Part shown: positions 1 through 8,859 of the stretch, one piece after another | How positions within the stretch are numbered: the first letter of the stretch is position 1 | Layout of the letters: the number at the start of each line of letters is the position of its first letter | Source of the DNA: Lacticaseibacillus hegangensis | Lineage (GTDB): Bacteria > Bacillota > Bacilli > Lactobacillales > Lactobacillaceae | DNA: 64,000 nt | Reading direction: 5' to 3' | Assembly: GCF_003946465.1 (NCBI RefSeq) | Contig: NZ_RHOL01000001.1 | Coordinates: 87,857-151,856, forward strand | Made by a program: the position numbers and the translations under genes | The notes under the pieces: generated by a model | Databases searched by the model: none | Told to the model about the DNA's origin: nothing | What the model saw: the letters and a program-made list of their open reading frames with translations, nothing else

Positions 1-645
1 GCTGCCTTGGCGCTGGCCGCCAGTCGTGACGCCGGGTTGTCGCTGTCTTCACTTGAGCTTTCCCGACTAGCGCGGCGCGGTTCCGGGTCAGCATCGCGGT
101 CGATTTTTGGTGGGCTGGCGATTTGGCATCGCGGCGAAGACGACCTCACCTCGTTTGCCGAGGCGCTGCCAGAGACCCGCTTGCCGCTACGCATGGTGGT
201 GGTGATGGTCGATGCCGGACCCAAACCCGTGTCGTCTAGGCAGCTGATGGCCAACACCGTTGCCACGAGCCCCTATTTTTCGGCCTGGGTCGAAAACAAC
301 GAGCAGGCGGCCGGTGAGATGGTGAACGCCCTGGCCACAGCCGACTTCACTCGCGTCGGTGAGCTGACCGAGCAAAGCAGCGCCCGCATGCACGCGGCGA
401 TTTTCGCCAGCGCCCCGGCCTTCACCTATTTTCAGCCCGCGACGCTGCAGGTGTGGCACGCGGTTCAGACCATGCGCGCCCAAGGCATTCCCGCCTACGC
501 GACGATGGATGCCGGCCCGAACGTCAAAATTTTGACGCTGGCGCCAGCCGTTGAAGCGGTCAAAGCGGCGCTCCCCGAGTTTCAAGACCGGCTGCTGGTG
601 GCCGGCCCCGGTCCCGCGACCAAAGTATTGGAGGAAGCACGATGA
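1..645 (+). CDS. mvaD: Diphosphomevalonate decarboxylase, C-terminal part
   Basis: ATP-dependent decarboxylation of mevalonate diphosphate to isopentenyl diphosphate, in the mevalonate route to isoprenoids. The reading frame is open from the first base, so the N-terminal third lies outside the window. Visible family motifs are the Ser-rich loop GSGSASRSIFGG and, near the end, MDAGPNVKILT, both typical of GHMP-fold decarboxylases rather than of phosphomevalonate kinase. The stop overlaps the fni start (ATGA), so the two genes are translationally coupled. Confidence 0.9.
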   Translation, partial: AALALAASRDAGLSLSSLELSRLARRGSGSASRSIFGGLAIWHRGEDDLTSFAEALPETRLPLRMVVVMVDAGPKPVSSRQLMANTVATSPYFSAWVENNEQAAGEMVNALATADFTRVGELTEQSSARMHAAIFASAPAFTYFQPATLQVWHAVQTMRAQGIPAYATMDAGPNVKILTLAPAVEAVKAALPEFQDRLLVAGPGPATKVLEEAR

Positions 646-1676
646 GCCAATCGATTCAGTCACACCGCAAAGATGAACACGTCTTCCTAGCCGAAAAGTT
701 TTTTGCCGCGCACGCGACAGCCGGCTTTGATGAGGTGCGCCTGCTTCACGATCCGCTGCCAGAAACCGCAGTTGGCGAAGTTGCCGTCAAACCCGCCCTG
801 TTCGACTGGCAGTGGCCGTTTTTTATTAACGCAATGACCGGCGGCTCTAAGCAAACCGGCCAGTACAATCAGCAGCTCGCCACCATTGCCGCCCACACTG
901 GGCTGGCCATGGCGACAGGGTCGCAGGCGGTCGCGCTGAAAGAGCCGGCGCTGGCCGAGACTTTTCACGTGGCGCGCACCGCTGACCCAGACGGGTTTTT
1001 GATCGGTAACATTGGCGCAAATAAAACGCCGGCGCAGGCGCAGGCAGCAATTGCCATGCTTCACGCCGACGCGCTGGAGATTCATCTGAACGCGGTTCAA
1101 GAACTGATCATGCCCGAAGGCGACCGGGACTTTCACTGGCTCGCTAATCTCCAGACGCTGGTCGAAACCAGCCCCGTGCCGGTGATCGTCAAAGAGGTCG
1201 GGTTTGGGATGACTAAGGAAGCTCTCGCCAAGTTGGCCGCCGTCAACGTAAAATACGTCGACGTTGGCGGCCGTGGCGGCACCAATTTCGCCCAAATCGA
1301 AGGCGTGCGGCGGCAAAGCGACGATTACCAGGACTTGATTGGTTTTGGCCAATCCACCGTTGAGTCGCTGCTGGAAGCCCAAGGCAGCGGATTGACGATC
1401 CTCGCGACGGGCGGCGTGCGCAGTCCCCTCGACGTGATCAAGGCCCTGCGGCTGGGCGCCAGTGCCGTGGGGATCAGCGGCCAGGTGCTCCACTGGCTGA
1501 TCCAGGAAGGCCCGGCAGCCGCAGAGGCGCATATCAAGGCCTGGCAGCAGCAACTGCCCGCCTTGCTGGCCCTGCTGGGGGCGGCGGACCTCACCGCCCT
1601 GCAGCAGGTGCCGGTGGTCCTTTCCCCGGCCCTGGTCAGCTACGCCCAGCAGCGCCATTTGCCGCTGCCAAAGTGA
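642..1676 (+). CDS. fni: Type 2 isopentenyl-diphosphate delta-isomerase
   Basis: FMN- and NADPH-dependent interconversion of isopentenyl and dimethylallyl diphosphate. The 344-aa length is normal. Motifs: HRKDEH near the N-terminus, NAMTGGS, the catalytic stretch HLNAVQELIMPEGDRDF, VKEVGFGM and the flavin phosphate-binding GGRGGT. The start is the ATG that overlaps the mvaD stop, with the Shine-Dalgarno GGAGGAAG just inside mvaD. In many lactobacilli a phosphomevalonate kinase gene lies between mvaD and fni; none is present here. Confidence 0.95.
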   Translation: MSQSIQSHRKDEHVFLAEKFFAAHATAGFDEVRLLHDPLPETAVGEVAVKPALFDWQWPFFINAMTGGSKQTGQYNQQLATIAAHTGLAMATGSQAVALKEPALAETFHVARTADPDGFLIGNIGANKTPAQAQAAIAMLHADALEIHLNAVQELIMPEGDRDFHWLANLQTLVETSPVPVIVKEVGFGMTKEALAKLAAVNVKYVDVGGRGGTNFAQIEGVRRQSDDYQDLIGFGQSTVESLLEAQGSGLTILATGGVRSPLDVIKALRLGASAVGISGQVLHWLIQEGPAAAEAHIKAWQQQLPALLALLGAADLTALQQVPVVLSPALVSYAQQRHLPLPK

Positions 1677-1710
1677 AGTCTGCCCATCTAAAAGAAAATC
1701 AGACCAGCTT

Positions 1711-1822
1711 GCCTAGTCGCGTTCCATAAAGCAACGCCCAAACGCCCCTGCACCGCGATTTTAAACCAATCGTGGCGCAGGGGCGCTTATGCTTTGGGCT
1801 AAAATCGCTTGATGTCTCAGCC
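1711..1822. repeat. Palindromic intergenic repeat, copy 1
   Basis: One of three related elements in the window (also 20894-21016 and 34760-34881). It begins GCCTAGTCGCGTT and ends near GATGTCTCAGCC. The centre is a long imperfect inverted repeat (arm CGCCCCTGCACCGCGATT against AATCGTGGCGCAGGGGCG), flanked by a second short pair, AAAGC/GCTT. It sits between convergent fni and the RsmF gene and begins directly after the stop codon of the latter. T-rich sequence follows on the minus strand, so it may also terminate transcription. Confidence 0.85.
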
Positions 1823-3148
1823 TTAGATGCGCAGTCCCTTAGGATACGCGTTTTTAATCGTGCCATTGACCGCCTTGCCAAGGGCAAAGCCGTGGCCTTG
1901 GTAGGTCAATAACACCGTTTGCTTTTTGGTCAGCGCCGGGCGACTAAGGGTTTCGCCGTGGCGATACTTGGCAAATTCTTCCTCAGACACCTCGACGACC
2001 GACTGAAACGCCTCAGGAGCTAGTGCTGTCGCCAGCGCATGCGCCGGCTCAAACCGGCCCTTCTTGAAGGTGCCCAGCGTCAAACCGGTACGCAGAATGT
2101 GTATGCCAACCAGCGCCGGTGTTTGCGGCGGCAGCGTGGCTAGCGTGTCCCGATTCAAGGTTAACGGGGCAGTAAACGGCTGCTTGAACGTCGTCTTCGC
2201 GAATTCGTCAAAATCATGCTGCTGCGTGCGGTTGAGCTTGGCGGGGGCAACGACCGCGCCGACCTGAACCACGCCGTCACCGGCTTTTTGCAGCTTGGCG
2301 ACAAAGTGCCCTTCACCAGCCAACTGGTGCGGCCACAGCCGGGCGGTACCCAGCAGTGCCGGATCACCATTGGCCCACTCCGGGCGCCCGTTGGCGATGC
2401 CGTCAGGCTTAGTGATCGGCACCACGGTTAGCCCCAGATTGACCGTCGCCCAGGCAATCATCTGCTCGTCTTCTTCAGGGGCAAATGTGCAGGTCGAGTA
2501 GATCAAAACGCCACCCGGCCGCAACATTTTCACGGTTTCAGTCAGGATCTCCCGCTGGCGCTCGGCGCAGCTGACCGGGTAATCCGGGGTCCAGTAGGCC
2601 ATGGCATCTGGATCCTTGCGAAACATCCCTTCACCGGAGCACGGTGCGTCAACCAAGATCCGATCAAATGCTTCCGGCAGCCGCGCTGCCAAATGAGCCG
2701 GATCACTGTTGGTCACCAGCGTGTTGGTCAGGCCAAAGCGCTCCACGTTACTGGAAAGCACGCGGGCGCGACCGGCGTTGATCTCGTTGGCGACCAGCAG
2801 CCCCTGTTGCTGCATGAAACTGCCCAAGTGGGTGGTTTTGCCCCCGGGCGCAGCACACAAGTCGAGCACCCGCTCGCCAGGGACAGGGGCGGCGACAGTC
2901 CCCACGAACTGTGCGCTGGGTTCTTGACTGTAGACATCACCAGCAATGTGAGCCAGCGAGGTCCCCGCCACCTTACCGTAGTGCCCCCACTGGCTCCAAG
3001 GAACCGAGGGCGCGTCACTTTCAGCATGGTGCAGCGGATTGACACGAAAGCCAGAAGCGGCTGGTCGGTCGAAACTGGCCAGAAACGCGTCGGCTTCAGC
3101 CCCCAGCAGGCGGCGATATTTTTCCTCAAACCCCTCAGGCAGATTCAT
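1823..3148 (-). CDS. rsmF: RsmF-type rRNA m5C methyltransferase (NOL1/NOP2/Sun family)
   Basis: SAM-dependent cytosine-C5 methyltransferase acting on 16S rRNA. 441 aa, typical of the Gram-positive RsmF-like group. The SAM-binding loop DLCAAPGGKTTHL lies near residue 105, the motif IV Cys in DAPCSGEGMFRKDP, and the catalytic motif VI Cys in YSTCTFAPEEDE. A C-terminal RNA-binding segment follows. The start has a good ribosome site (AAAGGGAG). It overlaps the end of the upstream membrane-protein gene by 14 bases, indicating one operon. The exact target cytosine cannot be read from sequence. Confidence 0.88.
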   Translation of the reverse strand: MNLPEGFEEKYRRLLGAEADAFLASFDRPAASGFRVNPLHHAESDAPSVPWSQWGHYGKVAGTSLAHIAGDVYSQEPSAQFVGTVAAPVPGERVLDLCAAPGGKTTHLGSFMQQQGLLVANEINAGRARVLSSNVERFGLTNTLVTNSDPAHLAARLPEAFDRILVDAPCSGEGMFRKDPDAMAYWTPDYPVSCAERQREILTETVKMLRPGGVLIYSTCTFAPEEDEQMIAWATVNLGLTVVPITKPDGIANGRPEWANGDPALLGTARLWPHQLAGEGHFVAKLQKAGDGVVQVGAVVAPAKLNRTQQHDFDEFAKTTFKQPFTAPLTLNRDTLATLPPQTPALVGIHILRTGLTLGTFKKGRFEPAHALATALAPEAFQSVVEVSEEEFAKYRHGETLSRPALTKKQTVLLTYQGHGFALGKAVNGTIKNAYPKGLRI

Positions 3149-4106
3149 GCTTGCGCTCCCTTTTTTTTGAATTGTGCATGATTAAACCATATAGTGCAAC
3201 CGCCGCCAGCCCCCATAAACTGGTGGCGAAGACCACTAGACGCGGCCGGTCACTCAGGTAAAACCACCAGTTGGCGGTGAGCGTTCCGGCGGCGGTCAGC
3301 AGCGCCCCATAACCGGCCAGCCGGACCCACTGCGTGCGCAGGGCCCGCGTGCGCTGCGGCGCTTTGAGCTCGGCTGGCAGCGTGTTTTTGATAAACCACT
3401 GCGCAAGCCAGGCAATCAGCAAGGCACCCAGCACCAGAAGAACGCACCATAAGGCAGTTACGCCGCTGGTTTGCCACCAGTCGGAAACGCCAAGGTGCTG
3501 GCGGTACTGATACTTTGAGGCCTTGCCACCGAGCAGCTTGGCCAGCTGACTCTTTTGCTTTTGAATATTGGCGCCGTCCGCATAAATTTTAACGTTGGCC
3601 AGGCGTGGTGCCGCTTGGCCGGCGCCACTAGCATTCAGAAAAATAGCCTGGTTAAGCCGCTGGCTGCGCGGCGAGGACACGACCCCTAGAACCGGAATGT
3701 ATTGGCCGTTTTGCTTCAAATACTGCTGGTGGCTGCCGGTGGCGAGGCGCGCACTTAAATCATTGCCGACCACGGCGACGGGTAGCGGCGACTGCAGATC
3801 GGCGTCGGAAAACCACTGACCAGAGGCAAGCGGCAGCTCGCCGTAGCTGCCTTTCGCGTAAAGGAAGACCCGGGCGCCACTGGCGCGAAACTGCACCTGA
3901 ACATTTGTCAGGTCGCTTTGGGCCAGTTTGGCGGCGGCTTGCGGCAGCGTTAACGGCGATTTCGTCGTAATTTTAACCGCCTGCTCGCTGAGGTTGTAGT
4001 GATCCAGCAGTTCCGCGTATTCGGTTTGGTCATGCGTTGACCAGACCCAGCCGGCCCCGAGGATCAGCAGGATCCAAGCCGCCGCTAAAATGAACAGTCG
4101 CTTCAA
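3135..4106 (-). CDS. Membrane protein with MacB-like extracytoplasmic domain
   Basis: 323 aa of unknown function. One N-terminal membrane segment (about residues 5-23) is followed by an extracytoplasmic stretch of about 190 residues containing SGQWFSDADLQ and VAVVGNDLSARL, which is reminiscent of the periplasmic core domain of MacB/FtsX-type permeases. Three further hydrophobic segments lie at about 218-238, 265-285 and 292-310. There is no ABC ATPase next to it, so a transporter role is unproven. It lies 15 bases from the upstream methyltransferase-like gene and overlaps the downstream RsmF gene. Confidence 0.6.
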   Translation of the reverse strand: MKRLFILAAAWILLILGAGWVWSTHDQTEYAELLDHYNLSEQAVKITTKSPLTLPQAAAKLAQSDLTNVQVQFRASGARVFLYAKGSYGELPLASGQWFSDADLQSPLPVAVVGNDLSARLATGSHQQYLKQNGQYIPVLGVVSSPRSQRLNQAIFLNASGAGQAAPRLANVKIYADGANIQKQKSQLAKLLGGKASKYQYRQHLGVSDWWQTSGVTALWCVLLVLGALLIAWLAQWFIKNTLPAELKAPQRTRALRTQWVRLAGYGALLTAAGTLTANWWFYLSDRPRLVVFATSLWGLAAVALYGLIMHNSKKRERKHESA

Positions 4107-4121
4107 GGTGCAGCCTCCTTT

Positions 4122-4862
4122 CTATCGAATCAAGTAAATACGGTCGTTGATGGCGTCAAACCGGGGAAATGCCCGGTTGAGCGGCAGCAGCCGGCGGTCA
4201 GGTACGAATTCAGCAAGCTGCCAAAAAAGCTGGCTGTTGGTCGCACCAAAGCGCTCACCGATCACAAACAAATCGAGTCTGGCAAACCGCGCGCGCAGCA
4301 GCTTTAAGAAGGCCGCGTCGCTCCATTCGTGATCCGGGGACCACGCCATGACCACCGCATCGACCTGATCGCCCCACTGCCACAAAGCCGCACTGGCACC
4401 GGCGCGGTGGACCGGAAGCAGCGGGGTGCGCCCGGTCACGTTTTCCCCTTGCCAGCTCAAACTGTCAGACGCGATTACTTGGTTACCAGCCTGCCGCAAA
4501 CCGCAGCTGACATAGCCGTTGCCCGCGGCCACCTCCAGATAACGTCTGGGGCCAAACAGCGCCGTCCACTCGGCAAACAAGGTCTGCTGGACGAAGGCCC
4601 ACATGCCATAATGATAAGCAATGTACTGACGAAAGTTGCGCAGCAAATGGTCCATGGCGCTGACCGCCGCCAGCGGAACGTCGAAGCGGTATTGTGCCTC
4701 GGCCATCGCCTCGCCGCTCAGTCCGAGCCGAGGCAATGGCCGGGCGGGCAGCTGGCGTTTGGCGACCGCCTCACGAAAGGCTGTGATGGCCGCCATCTGC
4801 GCCTGAATGTCAGGGGTCGGCATACGCTTGGCCAATTGATTAAGTTTCACCCAGTAGTCCAA
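4122..4862 (-). CDS. Putative SAM-dependent methyltransferase-like protein
   Basis: 246 aa. A glycine-rich motif YLEVAAGNGYVSCGL (about residue 105) resembles motif I of class I methyltransferases, followed by an acidic turn (VIASD) and VVMAWSPDHEWSD in the place of motif IV. The substrate is unknown. It leads a three-gene minus-strand run with the MacB-like protein and the RsmF-type enzyme. Annotation rests on fold-like motifs only. Confidence 0.6.
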   Translation of the reverse strand: MDYWVKLNQLAKRMPTPDIQAQMAAITAFREAVAKRQLPARPLPRLGLSGEAMAEAQYRFDVPLAAVSAMDHLLRNFRQYIAYHYGMWAFVQQTLFAEWTALFGPRRYLEVAAGNGYVSCGLRQAGNQVIASDSLSWQGENVTGRTPLLPVHRAGASAALWQWGDQVDAVVMAWSPDHEWSDAAFLKLLRARFARLDLFVIGERFGATNSQLFWQLAEFVPDRRLLPLNRAFPRFDAINDRIYLIR

Positions 4863-4880
4863 AGCAGCCTCCCTGCCAAT

Positions 4881-4908
4881 GAAAAAGCCGCTGAATCACC
4901 AGCGGCTT
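4881..4908 (-). terminator. Rho-independent terminator after MIP18/tautomerase genes
   Basis: Read on the minus strand: a 9-bp stem AAGCCGCTG/CAGCGGCTT with a 6-base loop, followed by a short T-run. It lies 10 bases beyond the stop of the MIP18-family gene. Confidence 0.85.
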
Positions 4909-4917
4909 CACAATTGC

Positions 4918-5271
4918 TTAGTGGATTCCCAGCGCCATCTTCGCGTAACGACTCATGCGTTCCGGCCCCCACTGCGGATACCAGACCAAGTGAATGTCGA
5001 CAGAAGTGATGCCCGGGACGGCAAGCAGGGCCTCATGGATGCTGTCATCCAACATCGTGGTCAGCGGGCACCCCATGGTCGTCAGGGTCATTTCCACGTC
5101 GCAGTGCCCGACATCATCGAGGTCAACGCCGTAAATCAGCCCTAAGTTGACAATGTCGACGCCGAGCTCTGGGTCGATCACCCCTTCGAGGGCCTTGACG
5201 ATTGCCTTTTTCATTTTGGCAAAGTACGCGTCTTCCTCAGGCGTCGTGGTTTTCTCATCAGCCATGGTCAT
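4918..5271 (-). CDS. MIP18-family (DUF59) metal-sulfur cluster assembly factor
   Basis: 117 aa. The MIP18/SufT-like fold is recognisable from DPELGVDIVNLGLIYGV and from MTLTTMGCPL, whose Cys is the conserved cluster-related residue. Family members help deliver Fe-S clusters to apoproteins. The gene lies 6 bases downstream of a tautomerase gene, in one transcript. No suf genes are nearby, so a SufT assignment would be inference. Confidence 0.85.
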   Translation of the reverse strand: MTMADEKTTTPEEDAYFAKMKKAIVKALEGVIDPELGVDIVNLGLIYGVDLDDVGHCDVEMTLTTMGCPLTTMLDDSIHEALLAVPGITSVDIHLVWYPQWGPERMSRYAKMALGIH

Positions 5272-5277
5272 GGCCTC

Positions 5278-5463
5278 CTACTCGTTGGCCTTCAAGGTCC
5301 CGGCAACCGCATAATGATCCGGCGTCATCTCGTTAAGCACGATGTGGATGTGCTCGGCGGGGGCGCCAGTGTTCTTGGCAATGGCAGCTGTCACGTCCTG
5401 GCACATTTTGGCCAACTGCTCCGGGGTCCGGCCTGCTAACAGATCAATGTGGACTAGTGGCAT
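5278..5463 (-). CDS. 4-oxalocrotonate tautomerase family protein
   Basis: 61-aa single-domain tautomerase. The catalytic Pro follows the initiator Met (MPLVHIDLLAGRT), as in the 4-OT family where removal of Met exposes Pro1. The length is exactly that of the family. The in vivo substrate in lactobacilli is not known. It is the first gene of a two-gene unit with the MIP18 protein. Confidence 0.88.
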   Translation of the reverse strand: MPLVHIDLLAGRTPEQLAKMCQDVTAAIAKNTGAPAEHIHIVLNEMTPDHYAVAGTLKANE

Positions 5464-5496
5464 GTGATCACTCCTTAGTTTTGCTTCTTGCCCAAA

Positions 5497-6418
5497 TTAT
5501 ACCCGAGATTGCGGCGCTTGAACAGGTGCCCGCCGCTTGGCGTCTTGCTCATCCGAAGTGAGAAATTCGCCCACTACATCGACTGTGTTCAAGATATCGA
5601 TGAAGGCCTGGTGATCAGCGCCCAACGTCGCCTGAGTGAGGTCGTACAGTTCGTAGCGCGTGATCACGATCATTAGCGTCGTGTTGGGCCGGTGCAAAAA
5701 GCCGCCGCGGCTTGGGATCACCGTGATACCGCGAATCAGCCGGGCTGAAACCGCCGCGACCACCGCATCCGGGTGTTCGGTGACGATCATCGCCGTGATT
5801 TTCTGGTTCGACGTGTGGATCATGTCGACCACACGCGTCATGCAGTAAATCGAAATAATCGTGTACAGCGCGCTTTCCCACTGCAGACCAAACCCGGCAA
5901 TCAGGACAATGATCAAGTTGATGCCGAACATCAGCCAGCCCACCGATTTCCTGGTGGTTTTCGACAGGTACATCGACAGGATGTCGAACCCGCCGGTCGA
6001 AAACCCGTAGCGCAGCGCAATGCCGACCGCCGCGCCGGTCAAAACACCGCCGAAAATGGAATTCATCAGCGGGTCGTTGGTTAACGACTGCACCGGCAGC
6101 ACAATGGTGAAGCCAGAAATAATCAAAATATTGAGAATACTGAACAAGGTGAAACTGCGTCCCAACTTGCGCCAGCCAAGATAAGCAATCGGCATGTTGA
6201 TCAGGAGGTTGAACCAGCCGGTCAAATCACCGCTTGACAAACCCAGGCGATGAAGAAAAATCGAAATCAGCTGGGCCAGTCCGGTCGCGCCGGCCTGAAA
6301 CACCTGTGCCGGGGTGAGAAAAAAGTTTAAGGCGATCGCCGTTAGCAGGCCGCTGACCAGGGCCACGCCGATTTTCGTCAAGGTGTCGTGCTGAACAAAC
6401 TTCGTGAGTTTTGCCATG
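5497..6418 (-). CDS. YitT family membrane protein (DUF161/DUF2179)
   Basis: 307 aa from the ATG at 6418; a longer GTG start at 6450 has no ribosome site. The N-terminal half has about five hydrophobic segments with the family signature GATGLAQLISIF and FSTGGFDILSMYLSK. The C-terminal DUF2179 domain (VIPSRGGFLHRPNTTLMIVITRYE) is cytoplasmic and ligand-binding-like. The function is unknown. A second homologue lies at 32649-33569. Confidence 0.85.
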
Positions 6419-6542
6419 CTTCTGCCTACCTGTTCACAATTTATCAACACCCGTGCAAGAAATGGCCTGCCCGCGGCGTTTCATCCCTCCTAGAATACAC
6501 GGAGAACTGACGAAAATACAGCCCCTACTGCGCGTTTTCGGG

Positions 6543-6548
6543 TATAAT
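6543..6548 (+). promoter_or_regulatory. Probable -10 element for pepD
   Basis: A perfect TATAAT lies 65 bases before the pepD start, in the intergenic space divergent from the YitT gene. No convincing -35 box is visible at 17 bp. Confidence 0.5.
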
Positions 6549-6612
6549 AAGCACAAACCCGCAACTCGTACCCAACTGTTCTCGATTTGTGAACAAAGAA
6601 AGGAAACAAACT

Positions 6613-8013
6613 ATGGCACGTTCATCTTGCACCAGTATTTTGATTGGCAAAAAAGCGACCGCTGACGGCAGCGTCATGATTGGCCGCAATGAGGACTCAA
6701 AAGCCGCCTGGCCCAAGCGCCTCGTCGTTCATCCGGAAACAAACGGCACAGATCCGGTGCCGTTTGCATCCAAAGCCAACGGGTTCACGCTTTCCTTGCC
6801 CGCGCATGCGTTGAAGTACACCGCCACCCCGGAATGGACCGATCAGTACGGCCTGTTTGAAGAAGCCGGCATCAACCAAGTCGGCGTCGCGATGAGCGCC
6901 ACCGAAAGTGCCTACGCGAACGCCCGGGTGCTGGCTGGCGACCCGTTCGTGCCCGATGGCATCTTGGAAGAAGCCATGGTGACAGTAATCCTGCCCTATT
7001 GCCACTCGGCGCGAGAAGGCGTCAAGCGGCTGGGCGAGATTATCTCCGCCCAAGGCACCGGTGAAGCCAATGGCGTGCTGTTTGCCGATCACGACGAAGC
7101 GTGGTACATGGAGATCGGCTCGGGCCACCACTGGGTTGCCGAGCGTATCCCGGATGACAGCTATGCCGTCGTGGCCAACCAGCTGAGCATCGAAGTGATC
7201 GATTTTAACAGTGCCGACTACCTCACCCGCCCCGGGCTTGCCGCCTTCGCCGAGGCCCATCACCTGTGGCAACCGGGCACGCCGTTTAATTTTCGCCGCC
7301 TTTTTGGCACAGATACGCCGTTTGATCGCACCTACAACACGGCGCGGGTGTGGGACGGCCAGCGCCGTCTGACGCCGAGCCGCGTCAGTGGCCCGATGGA
7401 TGACCTGCCGTTCACCCTCAAGCCTGACCAGTTGCTGCATGTGGATGATGCCTTTCGCGTGCTTGGCGGGCACTTTGAGGAGACGCCGTACGATCCGGTC
7501 GATCCCAGCGCTGCTGCCCCGCATCGCTTCCGCCCAATCAGCCTAGCCCGCACCCAGGAGAGTCACGTGCTCCAGCTGCGGCCGAATCTGCCCGAGGAGC
7601 TGGCGGGCATCCACTGGCAGGCCATGGGCGTGGCCGCAGAAAGCCAGTTCGTCCCGTTTTTTGCCGGCACCACCACCACGCCTTTGGACTACCAAGTCGG
7701 CGCGCTGCCGCCCAGTCCGGATTCCGCGTACTGGCAGTACAAGCTTGCCAGCGTCTTGATCGACGCCCACTACTGGCACTTCCAGCAGGCGCTGCAGCAA
7801 ACCCAGTCGGCCACGCACGCAAAGCTGCTTGCCAATATCGCCCAAACCGATGCCCAAGCGAATACTGCCCCTGATTTGGCAGTGCTGGCCACCAGCGCGA
7901 GCGCGGCCAATGCAGCAATTGCTAAACAGGCTTGGCAAGCCTTCACTGCGCGGCTGCTTCAAGAGTCGGCCGACCTCAGCCCATTGAACTTCAACACCGA
8001 CGACCAGCTTTAA
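6613..8013 (+). CDS. pepD: C69 family dipeptidase
   Basis: 466-aa Ntn-hydrolase-type cysteine dipeptidase of the lactobacilli PepD family. It has the nucleophile Cys near the N-terminus (ARSSCTSILIGKKATADGS) and the family stretch IGRNEDS. The ATG at 6613 is preferred over an upstream in-frame ATG because AAAGGAAAC precedes it and the family begins just before the Cys. Probable role: cytoplasmic hydrolysis of dipeptides released from imported oligopeptides. Monocistronic, with a -10 box upstream and a terminator downstream. Confidence 0.92.
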   Translation: MARSSCTSILIGKKATADGSVMIGRNEDSKAAWPKRLVVHPETNGTDPVPFASKANGFTLSLPAHALKYTATPEWTDQYGLFEEAGINQVGVAMSATESAYANARVLAGDPFVPDGILEEAMVTVILPYCHSAREGVKRLGEIISAQGTGEANGVLFADHDEAWYMEIGSGHHWVAERIPDDSYAVVANQLSIEVIDFNSADYLTRPGLAAFAEAHHLWQPGTPFNFRRLFGTDTPFDRTYNTARVWDGQRRLTPSRVSGPMDDLPFTLKPDQLLHVDDAFRVLGGHFEETPYDPVDPSAAAPHRFRPISLARTQESHVLQLRPNLPEELAGIHWQAMGVAAESQFVPFFAGTTTTPLDYQVGALPPSPDSAYWQYKLASVLIDAHYWHFQQALQQTQSATHAKLLANIAQTDAQANTAPDLAVLATSASAANAAIAKQAWQAFTARLLQESADLSPLNFNTDDQL

Positions 8014-8022
8014 CGCAATTCA

Positions 8023-8054
8023 AAGGCGCCTCCTGCAATTGCAGAAGGCGCCTT
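8023..8054. terminator. Bidirectional terminator between pepD and the Nif3 gene
   Basis: Nearly perfect stem AAGGCGCCT-CTGCAATTGCAG-AGGCGCCTT between convergent genes, with short T-runs on both sides. Confidence 0.8.
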
Positions 8055-8064
8055 GTTTGCATGG

Positions 8065-8859
8065 TCAGATAAAGGTAAACGGATCGGTGTTCAGCGTCGA
8101 CGCCACCACGTGCAGCGGCCAGTTGTTCTGCTCAGCCCAGCCGATCAGCAGCTCGCGTACCTTATTTTTCATAATGGATTCGATATGATGGCCAGGGTCG
8201 ATCACCGGCAAGTGATGCGCCAGCATGTCGTGGCCGGTGTGGTAATAGACATCACCGGTGACGAACACATCGGCGCCGGCCTTCAGGGCATCCGGATAAA
8301 ACTGGCCGCCGTCGCCACCGACAACTGCCACCGTTTGCACCGGCAGCGTCAGATCATCGGCAATCACGCGCAAGCCGTCAACGTTAAAGATGCTTTTCAG
8401 TTCCCGGGCAAACGCCTCGACCGTGGTTGCCGTCTTCAACTCGCCGACTCGGCCCATGTTCGCCTCATCGCCGGCCTCAATAAACGGCTTCACATCGGTC
8501 AGATGCATGGCTTCCGCCAGCCAGTCGTTCATCCCACCGTTGGCCCGATCTAGGTTGGTGTGCGCCGCGTAAACTAAAATATCATGCTTGGCGAGTTCAC
8601 CGTACATGGCATTTTGCGGATCGGCGTAATTCAGATTCCGCGGGGCGTGAAACACCGCCGGATGATGGGCAAAAATCATGTCCGCGTTCAGCGCGATGGC
8701 CTCGTCAACTACCTCCGGCCGCACATCCAGCGTGACCAACACCGTATGAACGGCGCGGGTGCCATCCCCGATTTGGATGCCGACCGGATCCCCAGGCACC
8801 GCCAGGGTCTGCGGGGCAAATTGTTCAAATTGGGTAATGATATCATTTCCGGTCAGCAT
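8065..8859 (-). CDS. Nif3-like dinuclear metal center protein (NIF3/DUF34)
   Basis: 264 aa. Metal-binding signatures: MIFAHHPAVFHAP (His pair), YAAHTNLDRANGG, and near the C-terminus VIDPGHHIESIMKN. It is the short form, lacking the middle PII-like insertion that makes many Firmicutes homologues about 370 aa. It overlaps trmK by 17 bases, the usual pairing in Firmicutes downstream of rpoD. The biochemical role is poorly defined; GTP cyclohydrolase names for this family are doubtful. Confidence 0.88.
   Translation of the reverse strand: MLTGNDIITQFEQFAPQTLAVPGDPVGIQIGDGTRAVHTVLVTLDVRPEVVDEAIALNADMIFAHHPAVFHAPRNLNYADPQNAMYGELAKHDILVYAAHTNLDRANGGMNDWLAEAMHLTDVKPFIEAGDEANMGRVGELKTATTVEAFARELKSIFNVDGLRVIADDLTLPVQTVAVVGGDGGQFYPDALKAGADVFVTGDVYYHTGHDMLAHHLPVIDPGHHIESIMKNKVRELLIGWAEQNNWPLHVVASTLNTDPFTFI

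Noticed and set aside
687..1658. Long open frame antisense to fni
   Set aside because: Same reason: a GC-driven shadow of a well-supported gene.
6697..7524. Open frame antisense to pepD
   Set aside because: pepD carries the catalytic Cys motif and a ribosome site; the antisense frame has no support.
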